A stretch of 64,000 nucleotides of DNA from Melioribacter sp. (GTDB taxonomy: Bacteria; Bacteroidota; Ignavibacteria; Ignavibacteriales; Melioribacteraceae). Positions 43,769-53,410 of this stretch are shown here, in pieces; position 1 is the stretch's first letter; each line of letters begins with the position of its first letter. Position numbers and translations under genes: made by a program. The stretch is taken from positions 17,757 through 81,756 of the forward strand of contig JAHEZQ010000017.1 of the NCBI GenBank assembly GCA_023250955.1, in the 5' to 3' direction. Under the pieces are notes generated by a model. That model was not told the origin of the DNA and ran no database searches. It saw only the letters and a program-made list of their open reading frames with translations.

Positions 43769-46294
43769 ATGAAAAGAATCAAAGAAATTCTCCGTTCTAG
43801 AATGACCAAACGGTATTATCTCCTCTTTATGATGATTGCATTTGCAGCCGGATTTGTTTGGCTGCCGGGTTCATCTGATGCATCATCGCAAGTTGTAGAA
43901 GAAGCTAAGAAGTTTGTTCCTTTTTCTCTTTTTACCGATCCAAAGTATTCACCTATTGAAGTAATTGCTCTTTTAGTTGTACTAGGAATTGCAATTATGG
44001 GATTACTTTATGCTTTGTTACTTGTAAAACAAGTTATGAAAGCAGATAGTGGTACAAAGAAAATGCAAGAAATTGCTGCTGCTGTTCGAGAAGGTGCTAA
44101 TGCTTATTTAGCAGCTCAATTTAAAAAAATCGGTCCGCTCATTGTTATAATAACCATTCTCCTGTTTGTAACATACACCGGTAGCCAAGGTGCTTTCCGA
44201 TGGGGACGTTCCGGTGCATTTTTAGTCGGTTCATTGTTTAGCTGGCTTGTTGGATTTGTTGGAATGCGTTTAGCCACACAAGGAAATTTACGTGTTGCTG
44301 CTGCAGCAAAAAGAAGTTACGGCGAAGCAATGCAGCTTGGTTATAGAACAGGAACTATTACAGGTATGTTAACCGATGGTCTTGGACTTCTAGGGGGAAC
44401 AATAATCTTTTTACTTTTTGGTGATCTTGCATACGAAGCATTACTCGGTTTTGGTTTCGGAGGAACTTTACTAGCATTATTCATGAGAGTTGGCGGCGGT
44501 ATCTATACAAAGGCTGCTGATGTGGGTGCAGATCTTGTAGGTAAAGTTGAAAAAGATATTCCAGAAGATGATCCGCGCAATGCCGCAACAATTGCTGATA
44601 ACGTTGGAGACAACGTTGGTGATTGTGCAGGTATGGCTGCAGATATTTTTGAAAGCTATGAAGTAACAATTGTTGCCGCTATGATTCTCGGTATGTCAAC
44701 ATTCGGTCATAAAGGCGTAATCTTTCCATTATTGGTTCGAGGTATCGGTGTTCTTGGTTCAATCATAAGTACATATACAGTTAAAGCAGGACCAAACGAT
44801 ACATCAGATACAGCACTTAAAAGTGTTCACCGCGGATTCTGGATTGGTTCTATGATAAGCGTTCTTGGATTCTTTTTACTAGGATTCGGTTATTTGCATT
44901 TTGATGCAAGTTATTTCGCTTCTAATCCAATGGCACTTGCGGGATTTCCAAACGGAGATCCGGCTAACTTAGGTTGGTTTGCAAATTTTGGAACGATTGG
45001 TTTGGATTTACGCCCGGCTTATACTTGTTTGATAGGAGTTTTTCTAGCAATCGGATTAAATAAATTAACAAGTTATTACACTCATACAAGTCATGCACCG
45101 GTAAAGAGTTTAGCAAAATCTTGTCAGACGGGACATGCAACAAACATCATTCAAGGATTTGCTGTTGGTTATGAAAGTACAGTTGCTGCAATAGTTGTTA
45201 TTGCAGTTGCTATTTTACTTTCAGTTTTAGTTTATGCCGGAACACCGCCGCTCTTTATTGCTTATGGTGTTGCAATGACCGGTATCGGTATGCTTACACT
45301 TACAGGCAACACAATTTCGATGGATGTTTTTGGACCGGTAGCTGATAATGCAAATGGTATTGGTGAGATGGGTTACGATAAAGAAGAAATGGAAAAAGCA
45401 CAACCCGGCAGTTATAAAAGAGCAAGACAAATTCTTGCTGATCTTGATGCTGTGGGTAACACGACAAAAGCAGAAACAAAGGGAATTGCAATCGGTTCTG
45501 CGGTAATTGCAGCAGTATCATTATTCTCCAGTTTCATTGCGATAATTGCGGTGGGAAGTGAAGAAAAAATTAATTTAATGACAGTTGGTCAATATCTAGA
45601 AGAAGCCGGAAAAATTACAGTTGCTAATCCAACTGTGTTCATTGGATTTTTAATCGGCGGTGCTGTTCCATTCTTATTCAGTTCTATGTTGATTCGTGCG
45701 GTTGGCCGTGCTGCTTTTTATATTGTTAACGAATGCCGCATTCAATTCCGTGATAAAGAAATCTGGGCCGGAACAAAAAAACCTGATTACGGCAGAGTAG
45801 TAAATATTTGTACGGTGACCGCTCAGAAAGAATTGGTAGGTCCCGGGATCCTTGCAATAATGACTCCAATTTTTGTAGGATTTATTTTGGGTCCATACGC
45901 ACTTGGCGGATTTTTAGCGGGAATGATTTTAGTCGGTCAGTTACTAGCAGTATTTATGGCAAATGCCGGCGGCGCTTGGGATAATGCTAAGAAAATGATC
46001 GAAGATGGTCTTTATGGCGGTAAAGGTTCTGAAGCTCATAAAGCTTCAGTAACCGGTGATACAGTCGGTGATCCTTTGAAAGATACTGCAGGACCTGCGA
46101 TCAATCCATTAATTAAAGTTATGAACATGGTTAGTTTATTAGCGCTTGGCCTTGTTCTTAATTTTAATTTGATTGCGCCAAAATCAGATGGAAGAGTTAT
46201 CGGAGTAATTGTTGTCCTTGTCTGTGCAGCTGCAATTGGATGGGCTATATGGCAAAGTAAACGCGATACCGGTGATTTTGAAGTAGCAGAATAA
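43769..46294 (+). CDS. hppA: Membrane-bound proton-translocating pyrophosphatase
   Basis: The 841-residue protein has ~16-17 membrane helices and the typical active-site loops: DVGADLVGKVE, DDPRNAATIADNVGDNVGDC, the second DNANGIGEMG and the third VSVTGDTVGDPLKDTAGPA-like segment. It couples pyrophosphate hydrolysis to proton (or sodium) transport at the inner membrane. The sequence GNTTKAETKG has lysine where potassium-dependent enzymes have alanine, so the potassium-independent class is likely. It is longer than most (about 700-770 residues), with a ~50-residue extra N-terminal segment (MKRIKEILRSRMTKR...). GGGAGG precedes the ATG. Confidence 0.93.
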   Translation: MKRIKEILRSRMTKRYYLLFMMIAFAAGFVWLPGSSDASSQVVEEAKKFVPFSLFTDPKYSPIEVIALLVVLGIAIMGLLYALLLVKQVMKADSGTKKMQEIAAAVREGANAYLAAQFKKIGPLIVIITILLFVTYTGSQGAFRWGRSGAFLVGSLFSWLVGFVGMRLATQGNLRVAAAAKRSYGEAMQLGYRTGTITGMLTDGLGLLGGTIIFLLFGDLAYEALLGFGFGGTLLALFMRVGGGIYTKAADVGADLVGKVEKDIPEDDPRNAATIADNVGDNVGDCAGMAADIFESYEVTIVAAMILGMSTFGHKGVIFPLLVRGIGVLGSIISTYTVKAGPNDTSDTALKSVHRGFWIGSMISVLGFFLLGFGYLHFDASYFASNPMALAGFPNGDPANLGWFANFGTIGLDLRPAYTCLIGVFLAIGLNKLTSYYTHTSHAPVKSLAKSCQTGHATNIIQGFAVGYESTVAAIVVIAVAILLSVLVYAGTPPLFIAYGVAMTGIGMLTLTGNTISMDVFGPVADNANGIGEMGYDKEEMEKAQPGSYKRARQILADLDAVGNTTKAETKGIAIGSAVIAAVSLFSSFIAIIAVGSEEKINLMTVGQYLEEAGKITVANPTVFIGFLIGGAVPFLFSSMLIRAVGRAAFYIVNECRIQFRDKEIWAGTKKPDYGRVVNICTVTAQKELVGPGILAIMTPIFVGFILGPYALGGFLAGMILVGQLLAVFMANAGGAWDNAKKMIEDGLYGGKGSEAHKASVTGDTVGDPLKDTAGPAINPLIKVMNMVSLLALGLVLNFNLIAPKSDGRVIGVIVVLVCAAAIGWAIWQSKRDTGDFEVAE

Positions 46295-46310
46295 AAAGTC
46301 CCATACTTTC

Positions 46311-46336
46311 CCCCTCTCCTTTTTTAAGGAGAGGGG
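46311..46336. repeat. GGAGGGG-family palindrome after hppA
   Basis: CCCCTCTCCTT and AAGGAGAGGGG pair perfectly around a short T loop. It matches the hairpins at 6251-6275 and 48291-48315 and lies 17 bases after the pyrophosphatase stop. Confidence 0.75.
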
Positions 46337-46361
46337 TAGGGGTGAGGTCAAATTTATTTAA

Positions 46362-46394
46362 GGGAAGGAGATTAAATCTCTTTCCCTTTTTTTT
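46362..46394 (+). terminator. Intrinsic terminator after hppA
   Basis: GGGAAGGAGA and TCTCTTTCCC pair (one G-T) around TTAAA, followed by eight T. It stands before the first sigma factor gene and separates it from the pyrophosphatase. Confidence 0.85.
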
Positions 46395-46461
46395 ATTCTA
46401 AATTATTTGTCTCACCTATTTATTTTTTTTGTAACTTGGAAGCACATTGTTATAGAATCAA

Positions 46462-47025
46462 ATGTTTACAGAAAAAAATATTGATGATCTGGAACTGCTT
46501 GAACGTATCCAACAAAATGAATCTGCTGCATTAAAGATTTTATTCGAAAGATATTTTGAACCGCTCTGTTTTTTTTCTTATCAAATCTTAAAATCAAATG
46601 AGCTGTGTGAAGAAAGTGTATCTGATGTATTCACTAATATTTGGCTGAAAAGAAAAACTATTAATATCAAAACTAATTTTAGGTCTTATCTTTATTCTGC
46701 AGTTAAGAATCAATCTATTAATTATCTCAAGCAAGAAAAAAGATATTCTCAAAATACAGATTCATCCAATCTGCATCTAATTGTTTCCGAACAGACCGCA
46801 GATCAATCAATTCTTCAGCAGAATTTAGAGGATAAAATTGATTTACTCTTAAAAGAACTGCCCGAAAAAAGGGGACTAATCTTTAGAATGAACCGTGTTG
46901 ATGGTTTAAGCTACAAAGAAATTGCCGAGATTCTTTCAATTTCGGTAAACACTGTACAAAACCAGATGGTAAAAGCTATAAAGTATATTGCCGATCAATT
47001 ACCCCGCATAAGAAAACTTTTCTAA
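46462..47025 (+). CDS. ECF sigma factor, module 1
   Basis: The 187-residue protein has region 2 (ILFERYFEPLCFFSYQILKS, then VSDVFTNIWLKRKTINI) and region 4 (LPEKRGLIFRMNRVDGLSYK, then EIAEILSISVNTVQNQMVKA), the architecture of a group 4 (extracytoplasmic) sigma factor. In Bacteroidetes such FecI-like factors are held by the FecR protein that follows and freed when the TonB receptor binds its ligand. The FecR gene starts 194 bases away, across a repeat. Sequence identity with the second sigma (55701) is moderate, so each may have its own promoters. Confidence 0.9.
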   Translation: MFTEKNIDDLELLERIQQNESAALKILFERYFEPLCFFSYQILKSNELCEESVSDVFTNIWLKRKTINIKTNFRSYLYSAVKNQSINYLKQEKRYSQNTDSSNLHLIVSEQTADQSILQQNLEDKIDLLLKELPEKRGLIFRMNRVDGLSYKEIAEILSISVNTVQNQMVKAIKYIADQLPRIRKLF

Positions 47026-47030
47026 ACAGT

Positions 47031-47075
47031 CATTCTGACCCCCGATGGAAATCGGGGGAAGAATCTGAAAATAAG
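47031..47075. repeat. GTCATT-family repeat between sigma and fecR genes
   Basis: GTCATTCTGA, then CCCCCGAT-GGAAAT-CGGGGG forms a small hairpin, followed by AAGAATCTGAAAA. It continues to ~47135 with CACTTCGCCAAGCTCAGTG. Related copies are at 31395, 51308 and 57603. Confidence 0.55.
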
Positions 47076-47219
47076 TCAATTAAAAGTTAGAGACTCTTCC
47101 ACTTCGCCAAGCTCAGTGTCATAGTGACAGAATATTTTTTTTAAGTGAGTAGTAGGTATCTCTCCTTTTTGTTGTCTTATAATTAAAGAATCCATAAAAA
47201 ACTTAAAAAAGTGAAAGCC

Positions 47220-48272
47220 ATGTCTGAAGAAAGATTTTTAGAATTAGCGGCAAAATATTTGTCGAAAGAAGCATCGAATGAAGAGAGAACGAGTTTATAT
47301 AATTATCTCGAGAAGGATGAATATTATAATTTATTTACGCATCTGAAAAGCGAATGGGAAAAAGCCGGTACAGAGAAAGTTGAAACTGAGTTTAATATCG
47401 AAAACGGTTTAGATAAGTTGACACAAAAAATTCAGACGGCAGAATCTTCATTCACATTTGGTGATAAAAAGAAACAGCCAAAGAAAAATTTATTATTCAA
47501 TCCAACGTTTTTAAAGTATGCCGCATCAATTGCATTCTTTTTAGTTCTTGTTACAGGAGTGCTTATTATTTTGGGAGTCTTAAAACAAAAACCGGTTTTA
47601 ATCTCATGGAATGAGAAACAAACTGTTATGGGTGAAAAATACCTTGCAACTTTATCAGATGGCTCAACTATTACGCTTAATGCAGACAGCAAGTTAAAAT
47701 ACCCCGCTCGCTTTACAAACGACACAAGAGAAATTTATTTAGAAGGTGAAGCATTCTTTGAAGTTAAACATGATTCCTCAAAGCCGTTCATTGTTCATTC
47801 CGGAAATATTTCTACGACAGTTCTAGGAACAAAATTTAATATTAGCGCATTCCCTAATGAAAAAAATATTGCCGTCTCTTTAGTTGAAGGAAGTGTTAAA
47901 GTTTCTAAAGAGGAATCAGGTACTGTAGAAAATATTGTAATGCTTCAGCCGGATCAGCAATTAGTGTACAATAAAGAAAATGAAATTGGCAAGGTCGAGC
48001 AATTTGATCTGCAGGAAATTGCTGGCTGGAAAGAAAACAAACTTATTTTCCGTAAAGAAACATTTGCTAATGTACTTGTTAAGTTGGAACGGACTTACGG
48101 TGTAAAATTCGAGCTGCAGGATAAATCATTCAGCGGTCAAAAAATCACTGCAAATTTTCAGAACGAATCTTTATGGACAGTTTCCGAATCACTAAAAAAA
48201 TTAACAGGACTTCAATACAAAACAGTTAAAGAAAATAACGTAACAAAGAAAATCGTGTTCTATAAGAAATGA
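47220..48272 (+). CDS. FecR-type anti-sigma factor, module 1
   Basis: I prefer the ATG at 47220 (MSEERFLEL); a GTG nine bases before is possible. The ~350-residue protein has an N-terminal cytoplasmic sigma-binding part, one membrane helix near 95-120 (AASIAFFLVLVTGVLIIL) and a periplasmic FecR domain (NADSKLKYPARFTNDTREIY, GTKFNISAFPNEKN, VSLVEGSVKVS). The end is a DUF4974-like domain (LQYKTVKENN...KKIVFYKK). It should hold the sigma factor encoded upstream and be signalled by the STN domain of the receptor downstream. Confidence 0.9.
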   Translation: MSEERFLELAAKYLSKEASNEERTSLYNYLEKDEYYNLFTHLKSEWEKAGTEKVETEFNIENGLDKLTQKIQTAESSFTFGDKKKQPKKNLLFNPTFLKYAASIAFFLVLVTGVLIILGVLKQKPVLISWNEKQTVMGEKYLATLSDGSTITLNADSKLKYPARFTNDTREIYLEGEAFFEVKHDSSKPFIVHSGNISTTVLGTKFNISAFPNEKNIAVSLVEGSVKVSKEESGTVENIVMLQPDQQLVYNKENEIGKVEQFDLQEIAGWKENKLIFRKETFANVLVKLERTYGVKFELQDKSFSGQKITANFQNESLWTVSESLKKLTGLQYKTVKENNVTKKIVFYKK

Positions 48273-48290
48273 CGACACCTCCCCCTGTTT

Positions 48291-48315
48291 CCCCCTCCTT
48301 AACTTAAGGAGGGGG
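48291..48315. repeat. GGAGGGG-family palindrome between fecR and receptor
   Basis: CCCCCTCCTT and AAGGAGGGGG pair around AACTT, just after the fecR stop and before the receptor leader. It is the third site of this hairpin family in the window and continues GGGGGTGGTC, like the copy at 6340. Confidence 0.7.
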
Positions 48316-48338
48316 ACTAAGGGGGTGGTCTAAAATTA

Positions 48339-48405
48339 GGAGGTACAAAATTTATGATTGTTACTTAAAAAGAAAGCCATGACAATGGTCTAGATTGCCA
48401 TGGCT
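48339..48405 (+). promoter_or_regulatory. Receptor leader 1: GGAGG, four-codon ORF and conserved hairpin
   Basis: GGAGG (48339-48343) is followed ten bases later by ATG ATT GTT ACT TAA (48354-48368). A 31-base hairpin at 48375-48405 has stem AGCCATG/CATGGCT, then an A-C bulge and CAAT/ATTG. Leader 2 at 57646-57709 has the same spacing, an identical sequence from GGAGG through ATGATTG, another four-codon ORF, and a stem altered to AGCCGTG/CACGGCT: an A-T pair becomes G-C, so pairing is kept. The flanks differ, so this unit is conserved by itself. It lies ~50 bases upstream of the receptor start and may control its expression. Confidence 0.65.
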
Positions 48406-48455
48406 CAGCAGCTAAACAAACTAAAATATTTGTCTAACCAGCACAGGGTAAAAAT

Positions 48456-51227
48456 ATGAAAAATAATTTTATTCGGATAGTAAAAATGACAGCATATTAT
48501 TCTTTCTTGGGGTTGATGCTTCAAGGTCTTTTAGTAAACCTTTTGTTTGCTATTACACCAGCAGAAGGACAAAACCTACGCGATGTTAAAGTAAGCGTAA
48601 ATGTTGTAAACGTTTCTCTTGAAGAAGCGTTACAAATGATTGAACAAAAAACAAATTTTAAGTTCATCTTTTTCGAAGAAGGACTTCCTCTAAAAGAGAA
48701 AGCAACCGTTATTGTTGATGAAGAATCTCTATATAACATCCTTGAAGTCTTTGCAAAAGATTACGGACTGACCTTTAACAGAATTAACGACCAGATTGTT
48801 GTAAAGAAAAACCAAGGACAAACGGAAAATCTTGTAACCGCAATTGAAACCGGAACAATTAAAGGCAAAGTAACAGATGCTTCTACTAAAGAAGCATTGG
48901 TCGGCGCTTCAGTTATGCTACGCGGGACAACTCTTGGCAGTTACACAGACAAAAAAGGTAATTTTGAAATTAATAATGTGAAGCCAGGCAAGTATACAAT
49001 CGCCGCTTCTTACGTGGGTTATTCAACAACAACTAAAACAATTACAGTAAATGCTAATCAGACAGTCGATATAAATCTCGGTCTTGGTCAATCTGCAATT
49101 AACCTTGATGAAGTTACTGTAACAGGTACTTTAGCAGAACGAAGTGTTCGAGAAAGCGCAAATCCCATAAGTGTTATTTTACCCGTAGAACTTGAAAATA
49201 GAAACCTCTTTAAACTTCAGACTATCATTCAAACTTTGCCTGGTGTTCTTCCTTCTGCACAGACAATGCAGGGCTACCAAAATTCAAAAGTATATTGGCC
49301 TTTAACTGTTAATTATAACATTAGAGGATTGCAGCCGGCAGCAGTGGGCTACACTTCGTCGTCAGTAAAATACATTCTTGACGGAGTTGAATTATTTGAC
49401 CAGACAGTTTCTTTTAATCTCGATCCGAATGACATTGAGAAAATTGAGGTGAGCCGCGGTCCAATGAGTTCAACATTATATGGTAATGGTGCTGCAGGCG
49501 GCATTGTTCAAATATTTACAAAGAAAGGGCGTAGTGCTTTGAAAGTTAATTTTAGAACGATGTTGGTTTCACAGGAAAGTAAGGTGCAGGCATCAAATCC
49601 TTTTAATACGGAATATTCACTTGGTTTAAGAGGGGGCGAAGCTAATTCATATTATAATCTGAATTTTAATTATCAGAGACAACCGGTTAACAGATGGAAA
49701 TTAAACAGCGGGCAGGATGAAATTGATTGGAACGTAGGCGGTGCGGTCGGTACTACTATTTCAAATCTCAAAATGGATTTGAGCTATCAGTATTCAAAAG
49801 GTATTTATGGAAATTATGATTATCCGGTCTGGTACACTATTGCAACGGAAGAAGGCTGGGCAAATCCTACTAGATTGTTAAACTATCCCGATCCATCTAA
49901 ATTTTATAATTTGGTGTATACTGCAGAAACACAAACTGCCGCATTGAACTTAAGTCAGCCTCTGGCAGATAATTTATACCATAAATTATCTGTTGGATTG
50001 TCATACAAAAATTTCCCTTTTTACCAAGCTACCCTACCAAGTGGTTCTACTACTTACATGCGATATGATTATTACATGTCCACAAGGAACGCAAAATATT
50101 TTATTAATTATAATCCGCAGATATCCGAGGATTTCAAACTTGATCTTACGGGCGGGTTCGACTATAATGCTCAAAGAGGGGATATTATTAATGTCAGCGG
50201 ATTACCTAATCCTGGAGGAGAGAATAGCACCTTGAACACCGGAACCAGCGGCGGCTATACTAATTACACAATAAATACAACCGGGCTTTTTGGTGAAGCT
50301 GTCTTGAAATATAATGACAAACTCTTTTTAACAATGGGTTACCGCACGGAAAAAAATGAAACTTACGGCGATAACGGATGGTATTCAATGCCGCGTTTAG
50401 GTTTATCGTATGTTCTTGAAACCGGCACAGATTTTACGGCAAAATTTAGATCTTCATGGGGTAAATCAACACAGGCAGTACCGCCGAATTTTAAATTCGG
50501 AGGGCAGACGGCTACAATAAAAATGCTCCCAAATCCTGATCTCCTGCCGCAAACTCAGTTCGGTTATGAAGTCGGTGGTGATTTTTATTATACACAAAAC
50601 TTTAGTTTAGGCGTTACATATTTCAATCAGACAGTAGATAATTACATCTATAGTATTACTCTGCCACCTAGTCCTCCTTATGTGTTGGTTATTCAATCTC
50701 AAAATGTTGCTAAAATATATAACAGCGGTTTTGAATTCAGTTTTAAAACAATCTTAGCACCATTTACTCTTGATATTAATGCATCGATTGTAAGCAGCAA
50801 GTATGGACCTGGAAATCAAACAACTGTATCAGCTTCAACTGCATATTTAGCCGAAGGAAACAGATGTATTCAGGTACCATCCGGTTCTTTATATGCAAAA
50901 TTAACTTATAGCATTCCATCATTTTTACCATGGGCTGATAAGGGCGGCAGCATAAGCGTTGATTATAGAAATTCTGGCAGCGAAGTCTACAGGGATTATT
51001 ACAATTATTATAAAACCTATGCTGCTACGGGTTCATACCCAGCATATAATTATATTGAAATGGCTGGTTACTCTATTTGGGGAATGCGTTTTAATTATTC
51101 TGTACTTAACAATATTGATGTTTTCTGTGATGTTCAGAATCTTCTTAATAACCAGAATATTGTTCCGGGATATTACGGTCCATTACAGGGAAGAAGTATC
51201 AGCTTTGGATTTAATGTATCTAACTAA
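48456..51227 (+). CDS. TonB-dependent outer-membrane receptor with STN domain, module 1
   Basis: The 923-residue protein has a signal region (ending near PAEGQN), an STN signalling domain (~45-116), a carboxypeptidase-regulatory-like domain (~133-215, GKVTDASTKEALVGASV), a TonB-box-like INLDEVTVTG (215-224), a plug (~230-345) and a beta barrel to the end (SFGFNVSN). The plug shows YILDGVELFDQ and KIEVSRGPMSSTLYGNGAAG. It resembles FecA-type receptors of Bacteroidetes that are coupled to FecR and an ECF sigma; the adjoining genes encode no SusD. Residues 81-129 are identical to those of the second receptor while the barrels have diverged widely. The ligand is unknown. Confidence 0.92.
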   Translation: MKNNFIRIVKMTAYYSFLGLMLQGLLVNLLFAITPAEGQNLRDVKVSVNVVNVSLEEALQMIEQKTNFKFIFFEEGLPLKEKATVIVDEESLYNILEVFAKDYGLTFNRINDQIVVKKNQGQTENLVTAIETGTIKGKVTDASTKEALVGASVMLRGTTLGSYTDKKGNFEINNVKPGKYTIAASYVGYSTTTKTITVNANQTVDINLGLGQSAINLDEVTVTGTLAERSVRESANPISVILPVELENRNLFKLQTIIQTLPGVLPSAQTMQGYQNSKVYWPLTVNYNIRGLQPAAVGYTSSSVKYILDGVELFDQTVSFNLDPNDIEKIEVSRGPMSSTLYGNGAAGGIVQIFTKKGRSALKVNFRTMLVSQESKVQASNPFNTEYSLGLRGGEANSYYNLNFNYQRQPVNRWKLNSGQDEIDWNVGGAVGTTISNLKMDLSYQYSKGIYGNYDYPVWYTIATEEGWANPTRLLNYPDPSKFYNLVYTAETQTAALNLSQPLADNLYHKLSVGLSYKNFPFYQATLPSGSTTYMRYDYYMSTRNAKYFINYNPQISEDFKLDLTGGFDYNAQRGDIINVSGLPNPGGENSTLNTGTSGGYTNYTINTTGLFGEAVLKYNDKLFLTMGYRTEKNETYGDNGWYSMPRLGLSYVLETGTDFTAKFRSSWGKSTQAVPPNFKFGGQTATIKMLPNPDLLPQTQFGYEVGGDFYYTQNFSLGVTYFNQTVDNYIYSITLPPSPPYVLVIQSQNVAKIYNSGFEFSFKTILAPFTLDINASIVSSKYGPGNQTTVSASTAYLAEGNRCIQVPSGSLYAKLTYSIPSFLPWADKGGSISVDYRNSGSEVYRDYYNYYKTYAATGSYPAYNYIEMAGYSIWGMRFNYSVLNNIDVFCDVQNLLNNQNIVPGYYGPLQGRSISFGFNVSN

Positions 51228-51248
51228 TTAGACACGTTCAAAATTTCA

Positions 51249-51278
51249 CGGGGACGCAAATGCGCGTCCCCGATTTTA
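51249..51278 (+). terminator. Hairpin after receptor 1
   Basis: CGGGGACGC and GCGTCCCCG pair around AAATGC, followed by ATTTTAAT. It is a strong stem with a weak T-run and probably ends or thins the receptor transcript ahead of the thioredoxin genes. Confidence 0.65.
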
Positions 51279-51307
51279 ATGTTATTTGAAACTCTGAAAT
51301 ATTCACA

Positions 51308-51398
51308 AATGTCATTTCGAAGGAATGAAATGACTGAGAAATCTAACAACCGGTTTAATAAGATTTCTCTTCCCGCTTCACCGGATTCGAAATGACAA
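51308..51398. repeat. Dispersed repeat, GTCATTTCG family
   Basis: GTCATTTCGAAGGAATGAAA opens and CGGATTCGAAATGACA closes the element; AGAAATCT and AGATTTCT are internal inverted arms. It resembles 31395-31472 in content with the opposite orientation of parts. It lies between receptor 1 and the first thioredoxin gene. Confidence 0.65.
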
Positions 51399-51465
51399 AG
51401 CTAAAATTTGCAGATGGCTCCATTTAAAAAATGCAGCAAAGAAATTTTAATCAATCGGAAAAGAG

Positions 51466-53382
51466 ATGAAAAAAATAAAAGTTGTAATAAGTGTTTTAAC
51501 GATTCTTTTGATGAGTACACTTCTTCATGCCAAAGAAAATTCATTTAAGACAATTCCCGAAAAACCAAAAGCCGGGGATGAGATTAATGTTGTTTACAGC
51601 CAGATAGGCACACCGCTTGAAAAAGCTTCAAGTATTCAGTTGATTGTTTACATTTTTTCAATTAATAGCGAACATGCATATAAATATGATACAGTTTATA
51701 CTGTTGCTATGAATAAGGCTGCGGACTTATGGAAAACATCAATCAAAACAAAAAACTCGACGGATTTTATAGCTCTTGAATTTGCTGAAGGGGACACTCG
51801 CGATAACAACAATGATCAAGGGTATTATATAAAAATTTATGACAGTAATGGGGACGAAACAATCAATTCAAAATTAATTTACGCTGCAGCTATAGGATAT
51901 TTTGGAAGATATACAATGAAAATAAAATATGATCCAAAATGGGCTTATTCAAAAATGAGTGAAATTTTTTACTCGGCTCCGCAGGCTAAATTGAATATTC
52001 TTCCAATCTATTATTATATAATGATTGATGCACTTTCACCAGAAGATGCCAAGCTAAAGGCAGAGGATGAACAGTCATCAATCCCAAAGATTAATGAACT
52101 GAATGATAACCAGTTATCGGGATTACTGAATCTGTACAAGAAATTCAAAATGCAGCAGAAAGCCGATGAAATAATCGCTTTTGCAGTTGAAAAATTTCCT
52201 TTCGGAAAAATTGCTTTTGATAAAAAGTACAATGATTTATTGATTGAAAAAGATCTTAAAAAAAGACTTGATTTAGCCGAGCAATTAGTAACTAAATTTG
52301 ATGGCAGAGACATCGGCTATTACAAGGTATTTGAGAACTTGTTTCTTGAAAAAAAATACGAGATAATTAACGATTTACTGGAAAAAAATCCCCTCTTAGC
52401 TGATTACAAAAGTGTTCGCAACTTAATTGTTAATAATTTTATAAAAGCTAATATAAACCTTGAAATGGCATTGAAGCTTGCGGAAAAATCCGTTGCGGGC
52501 GCCAGGGAAAATATTAGTAATCCAAAACCAATGGCTCATTTTAATCCCGGAATGAGTTTCATTGTCCAAAGCAGAAACTACGATTTATTCTATTCACTTT
52601 ACAGCTATGGTGATGTTTTAATGCTTTTTAATAAAAGTGAAGAAGCGCTTAAACAGTATGATGAAGCAAGAGAATTAATGCCACAAAATGAACTGAATGC
52701 CGGGCAGGTTGAGTCATACACAGAATGTCTTGTAAAAAACAAAAAATATGAATCAGCTAAAAAGTTTATTGAAGAATCAATCAATAAAAATATAAATTCC
52801 GACAAATTAAGGAAGCTCCTTCAAGAAGCATATACTGCTGTTAACAACAGCGAAGCGGGTTTTGATGATTATTTAAATTCATTAGAAAAAGTTGTGAAAC
52901 AGAAAAATCTGGAAAAAATTAAAAGTGAAATACTGAATGAACCCGCTCCGGCTTTTACGCTAAAAGACCTGGATGGGAAAAAAGTTACACTATCGGATCT
53001 AAAAGGGAAAGTACTGGTGCTAGACTTCTGGGCTACCTGGTGCGGTCCGTGTAAAGCGTCGTTTCCAGGTATGAAGTTAGCAGTTAATAAATATCAAAAT
53101 GATAAGGACGTTATGTTTTTATTTATTGATACATGGGAAAGTGTAGAGAATAAAGAAGCGGTTGTACGCGATTTTATAACAAAGAATAATTACCCCTTTC
53201 ATGTATTGCTGGATAATGATAACCAGGTTATAAAGTCATACAGGGTAGAAGGCATACCAACGAAATTTATTCTGGATAAAAATGGAAAAATAAAATTCAA
53301 AGTTGTTGGTAGTTCAGATAATCCTGAAGCTATTGTAGATGAGGTCTCGGCAATGATTGACTTAGTATTGAAGCAGATATGA
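51466..53382 (+). CDS. Exported TlpA-like thioredoxin with TPR-like region (copy 1)
   Basis: The 638-residue protein has a signal peptide ending LHAKEN, an N-terminal Ig-like region (FKTIPEKPKAGDEINVVYS, then TPLEKASSIQLI), a long helical middle (~200-490) of TPR-like repeats, and a C-terminal TlpA-type thioredoxin domain. The thioredoxin domain has WCGPC (C526, C529) and a cis-proline at GIPTKFI. TlpA proteins act as periplasmic reductases that keep thiols reduced. The N- and C-terminal domains are shared with the two later copies; the middle is more diverged. It is followed 28 bases later by copy 2, in one transcript. Confidence 0.88.
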   Translation: MKKIKVVISVLTILLMSTLLHAKENSFKTIPEKPKAGDEINVVYSQIGTPLEKASSIQLIVYIFSINSEHAYKYDTVYTVAMNKAADLWKTSIKTKNSTDFIALEFAEGDTRDNNNDQGYYIKIYDSNGDETINSKLIYAAAIGYFGRYTMKIKYDPKWAYSKMSEIFYSAPQAKLNILPIYYYIMIDALSPEDAKLKAEDEQSSIPKINELNDNQLSGLLNLYKKFKMQQKADEIIAFAVEKFPFGKIAFDKKYNDLLIEKDLKKRLDLAEQLVTKFDGRDIGYYKVFENLFLEKKYEIINDLLEKNPLLADYKSVRNLIVNNFIKANINLEMALKLAEKSVAGARENISNPKPMAHFNPGMSFIVQSRNYDLFYSLYSYGDVLMLFNKSEEALKQYDEARELMPQNELNAGQVESYTECLVKNKKYESAKKFIEESINKNINSDKLRKLLQEAYTAVNNSEAGFDDYLNSLEKVVKQKNLEKIKSEILNEPAPAFTLKDLDGKKVTLSDLKGKVLVLDFWATWCGPCKASFPGMKLAVNKYQNDKDVMFLFIDTWESVENKEAVVRDFITKNNYPFHVLLDNDNQVIKSYRVEGIPTKFILDKNGKIKFKVVGSSDNPEAIVDEVSAMIDLVLKQI

Positions 53383-53410
53383 AAACGTTTACTAAAATTA
53401 TGAGGAAAAA

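Noticed and set aside
48456..51227. SusC of a glycan utilisation locus
   Set aside because: No SusD-type lipoprotein or glycoside hydrolase is nearby, and the STN domain with FecR and ECF sigma fits a FecA-like signalling receptor better.
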